From: Arthrobacter sp. B1I2
Lineage (GTDB): Bacteria; Actinomycetota; Actinomycetes; Actinomycetales; Micrococcaceae
Direction of reading: 5' to 3'
NCBI RefSeq assembly: GCF_030816485.1
Contig: NZ_JAUSYC010000002.1
Coordinates: 234,311-298,310 of the forward strand
DNA: 64,000 nucleotides
Made by a program: the position numbers and the translations under genes. Shown here in pieces: positions 61,417 through 64,000 of this stretch; within the stretch, counting starts at the first letter, position 1, and each line of letters opens with the position of its first letter. Under the pieces are notes generated by a model. That model did no database searches, was not told the DNA's origin, and was given only the letters and a program-made list of their open reading frames with translations.

Positions 61417-64000
61417 GGTGAGACCTCCCATTCCGTCTTGCCTAGCTCGGTGGTGTCCCGGGCGATGAGCGGAGAGAAGGGAATCACCGTGGTCGGCTCG
61501 GGAAGTTGCGTGCGGTCGGCAAAGAGTCCGCGGTTGTCCCGCACCGACCAGGTGACGAACGGCGAGGACAGGAGTTCTTGGACTGTGCTTTGGTCGATAC
61601 GGAGCATAAGCATGGCGTCGATAAATCCCTCGCCTCCGAAACCTATATGCGACTTGAAGGTTGCTGCATTAGCCCACCAACCGAGTAGGTGGGTTCGTGT
61701 CGCAGGACCAGTCCTGAGTATTTGTTGGAGATCTTCGGACGGCCGGTGGGAGAACATATCGGGGGTGTCAAGGGTTGTGGCCCGGTCAAGACCAAAGCCC
61801 AGGAGGTACTTCGGGGGCGCGTTGTTATCCCTTGTTTGGACCTCGGACGCAAGTTCTTGGAGAAATCCGGCCATTTCATCACGAGTGACCCGTTCCACCG
61901 GATATCCGATCGTGGTCATCGCATCGAGCCAGCGATGATGATTGTTGCGTTTGAGAGTTGCGCCATCAAGAGCTTCGAGGCTTATAAACTCGGCAGTTCC
62001 CTCGGGATGCTGGAGAGCGAGTGAAAGCGCAGCGGTGTGAAGCACGCCAATCGCGTTGTTCACTGGCTCATCGCCTGCTGAGACTTGCCTCACATCTTCC
62101 CCAGAGCCAAGGATAGCTAAATTGCGCCCTGGCTCGGCTCCAAAGGAAACAGTAAGAGTTTTGCTGGAGACACTGATCGGGTATCCAATCAATGCGGCCG
62201 GCGCGCCCTGATTCGCTAGAGCTCTACGGCGAAGGCCACGAAGGGCGGGCACGGCGTCTGTTGCTCTGATCCTGCGGCTGCCGTCGAACACGACCGGGGC
62301 CTGGACCCGGGAGCGTGACGCTTCCCACCAACCATGGCGTAGTTGGGCTAGTTCTTGGTCATCTGCGCCTGCTACGACAACCTGACGGTTGGAGTCAATG
62401 TGGCCGTAGTCGAGGTTGAGAACGGCCTCGCCACGAGCGCGGAGACGTGCCGCCGCATCATTCCCGCTGCCCAGCGTGGCGAAGGACTCCTGCACGGCGT
62501 TCTTCAAGGCAAGGCGGATGGGAAATTGAGCGAAAATGCCGCCCTCGCGCGCCATCAGGGCCGCCATACCTGAGATGGTTTGAGACGCGAGGATCAGATG
62601 GACCCCGTATGACCGGCCTCGTCGGGCGATTGCTTCGAGCAATTGGGCGGCCGCCTCGGAGGTCTTGTCGTTGGGTTCGAATAGCATATGGAATTCGTCG
62701 ATGACTACGACGATGCGAGGCATAACGGCATCCGGCACGGCGGCACGGTATCGGCTGATGCTGTCGCCATATGGTCGGAACAGCTTTGCACGGCGCATGA
62801 ACTCTCCCTCGATGTGGCGGAGCACTGCCAGCCCAAAGTCGCGGTCACTTTCCAGTCCGAGAACGCGGGCGTGGGGAAGGAAATCAGGTGCACCCGGAGT
62901 GGGAGCCATGGGGTAAAGCGTGACCCCCTCCTTGAAATCTAAAAGGTACAGTTCCAATTCCTCGGGAGAATAGCGCTGGGCAAGGCTGTGGATAATGACC
63001 TTGAGGAGGTTCGACTTACCCTGCCCGACAGCTCCGGTAATGAGTATGTTGTGGCGCTGGTCTTGCTCGTCACCGAGCATGACTGTCACAGTGGATGGTC
63101 CTAAAAGGCCGAAGGTGAACTCGAGGCGATCGGCGCTAGACGACGTCCAGGTAGGGTTGAGGGGTTGGACCCGTGTGAAGGGTATCCGTGGCGCAGAGGC
63201 GTTGCTCGCGTTGGCGGCTAATTCGTCCACACGCTTCACCATCGTGGTGGCATCGTCCCCGGCGAGCCGTACGCGGAACTTGGGATGGGTTGTCCAGCGT
63301 AGCCCTTCATCATCCTGACGGAGCACGCTGCCGAGCGCGTGCATGTCGTTCTCTCGCCACCAGTCCGGCCTGATCTCGCCGGCGGGCGGTAAAACGAAGA
63401 CGAAGCTGAGGCCGGCGTCCGGCCCGGCTTTGGCAAGAGCCATCACCTGACGGTGCAACTGCTCATCCATGTCCGAGGGATAGTCAAAGAGCACCGCGAG
63501 GCGGTAGCGCTCTACGGGATGCCCGGCTGAGCGCCGGAAGTCGACAAGCGAACCGCTGACCCCGCGGAGGGTTTCGTTGACGCGCTGGACATCTGCTACC
63601 AGTTGTTGGACGGTGCTATCGAGCTCTGCAGGGCGATTGAGTACTTGGAGGCTCTCATCCGAGACTCTGCGAAGTGCACTGAAGGGGGCGAGTACCGACC
63701 TTAGCTTCGGGTCGTACCCGATGATATCCAGCTGCCCGGGCGCAGTGCCACGGAGGGCTTCCCACACGATGCACTCAACGAGGCGCCGCGAATCAGCGTG
63801 GTCCGCCTCGATTACGATATTGCCGCGACCGATCAGGGGAACGACAAGAGGAGCCTCTATTTCCGTGTTTACGCCCATCGGTGCCCCAGGGGTGGAGAGT
63901 TTACCGAGAGTAATGTATTCAGCGACGTCAAGGGCCGCTGTGCCGCTAGAAGAAAGGGAATTCGCAATGTCGCGGGCGCGGAGGCTGTGCTCTGTCACAG
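61413..64000 (-). CDS. FtsK/SpoIIIE-type ATPase (type VII-like), probably partial
   Basis: At least 861 residues; the frame is open to the right edge and GTG 63998 is only the first possible start there, so the N-terminus probably lies outside. A region without known motif (1-280) precedes the FtsK/SpoIIIE domain with Walker A GAVGQGKS (322-329) and Walker B VVVIDEFHMLF (430-440). A second module from about 600 has NLAILGSGEDVRQ in place of a P-loop, so it is non-catalytic. Membrane segments are not seen in this part. Predicted motor of the downstream coiled-coil, ESX-like and protease genes. Confidence 0.85.
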   Translation of the reverse strand, partial: VTEHSLRARDIANSLSSSGTAALDVAEYITLGKLSTPGAPMGVNTEIEAPLVVPLIGRGNIVIEADHADSRRLVECIVWEALRGTAPGQLDIIGYDPKLRSVLAPFSALRRVSDESLQVLNRPAELDSTVQQLVADVQRVNETLRGVSGSLVDFRRSAGHPVERYRLAVLFDYPSDMDEQLHRQVMALAKAGPDAGLSFVFVLPPAGEIRPDWWRENDMHALGSVLRQDDEGLRWTTHPKFRVRLAGDDATTMVKRVDELAANASNASAPRIPFTRVQPLNPTWTSSSADRLEFTFGLLGPSTVTVMLGDEQDQRHNILITGAVGQGKSNLLKVIIHSLAQRYSPEELELYLLDFKEGVTLYPMAPTPGAPDFLPHARVLGLESDRDFGLAVLRHIEGEFMRRAKLFRPYGDSISRYRAAVPDAVMPRIVVVIDEFHMLFEPNDKTSEAAAQLLEAIARRGRSYGVHLILASQTISGMAALMAREGGIFAQFPIRLALKNAVQESFATLGSGNDAAARLRARGEAVLNLDYGHIDSNRQVVVAGADDQELAQLRHGWWEASRSRVQAPVVFDGSRRIRATDAVPALRGLRRRALANQGAPAALIGYPISVSSKTLTVSFGAEPGRNLAILGSGEDVRQVSAGDEPVNNAIGVLHTAALSLALQHPEGTAEFISLEALDGATLKRNNHHRWLDAMTTIGYPVERVTRDEMAGFLQELASEVQTRDNNAPPKYLLGFGLDRATTLDTPDMFSHRPSEDLQQILRTGPATRTHLLGWWANAATFKSHIGFGGEGFIDAMLMLRIDQSTVQELLSSPFVTWSVRDNRGLFADRTQLPEPTTVIPFSPLIARDTTELGKTEWEVSP

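Noticed and set aside
1..64000. tRNA, rRNA, CRISPR arrays and intact insertion sequences
   Set aside because: Reading both strands showed no cloverleaf, rRNA segment, regularly spaced repeats or complete transposase with terminal repeats; only relics were found.

Overview
The window looks like a chromosomal segment of a high-GC actinobacterium of the Micrococcales, most like the Arthrobacter/Pseudarthrobacter group. This rests on the GC-rich coding bias, frequent GTG/TTG starts, overlapping stop-start operons, lipoprotein-type binding proteins and protein families typical of that group. No rRNA, tRNA or CRISPR array was seen.

Left part (1-13980): a carbohydrate-utilisation locus. A leftward operon (12125 to 647) encodes a lipoprotein sugar-binding protein, two MalF/MalG-type permeases, a TIM-barrel sugar isomerase/epimerase, a 2-hydroxyacid dehydrogenase, a GH36 alpha-galactosidase, mannose-6-phosphate isomerase, a BadF-type sugar kinase and a GH127 beta-L-arabinofuranosidase, and ends in a 13-bp terminator hairpin. 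A second sugar transporter starts at 494 and runs off the left edge. A YesL-like membrane protein and a LacI regulator diverge from the operon. A palindrome TGATATCGATATCA and a near copy lie before the operon and before the second transporter, so one LacI regulator may control both.

Middle (about 14000-56500): an accessory region rich in recombination traces: a tyrosine integrase, an HTH/nucleotidyltransferase toxin-antitoxin-like pair, a frameshifted serine resolvase, a wrecked Old Yellow Enzyme gene, a frameshifted GntR gene, a 1315-bp nearly perfect duplication carrying a zinc-binding oxidoreductase gene, and diverged relic sequences of the same order and orientation near both ends. Inside it are catabolic operons: a ribose-type ABC transporter (21067-25992), an NCS1 ring-compound permease (26526), an oxidoreductase/SDR cluster (28245-30920), an 11-gene leftward operon (44354 to 32703), a divergent 2-methylfumaryl-CoA isomerase (Mct) gene plus MFS transporter, and an amino-acid-type ABC transporter operon with SDR, SnoaL-like and epimerase genes (52852 to 47494). 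The 11-gene operon holds a GntR regulator, two CoA-ester lyases, a CoA-transferase, an amidase, two MaoC hydratases, a PuuE-type cyclic-amide hydrolase and an ABC transporter. Together with Mct it can be read as ring opening, amide hydrolysis, CoA activation, hydration and cleavage of a methyl-branched C4/C5 acid to acetyl-CoA and pyruvate.

Six copies of TGGATCCAATATCCA or a one- or two-base variant lie upstream of these operons, suggesting one dispersed GntR regulon. A different palindrome (arms TTTTTGGA/TCCAAAAA) precedes both oxidoreductase copies, a decayed third leader, and the tetR gene that probably encodes its repressor.

Right part (56500-64000): a LysR relic, a 65-nt hairpin, prephenate dehydratase (pheA), a transposition-ATPase relic, and a leftward cluster of an FtsK/SpoIIIE ATPase (cut by the window edge), a membrane coiled-coil protein, a small ESX-like helical protein, a calpain-like cysteine protease and a DUF6406-like protein. 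This last cluster resembles a type VII-like secretion or effector module.
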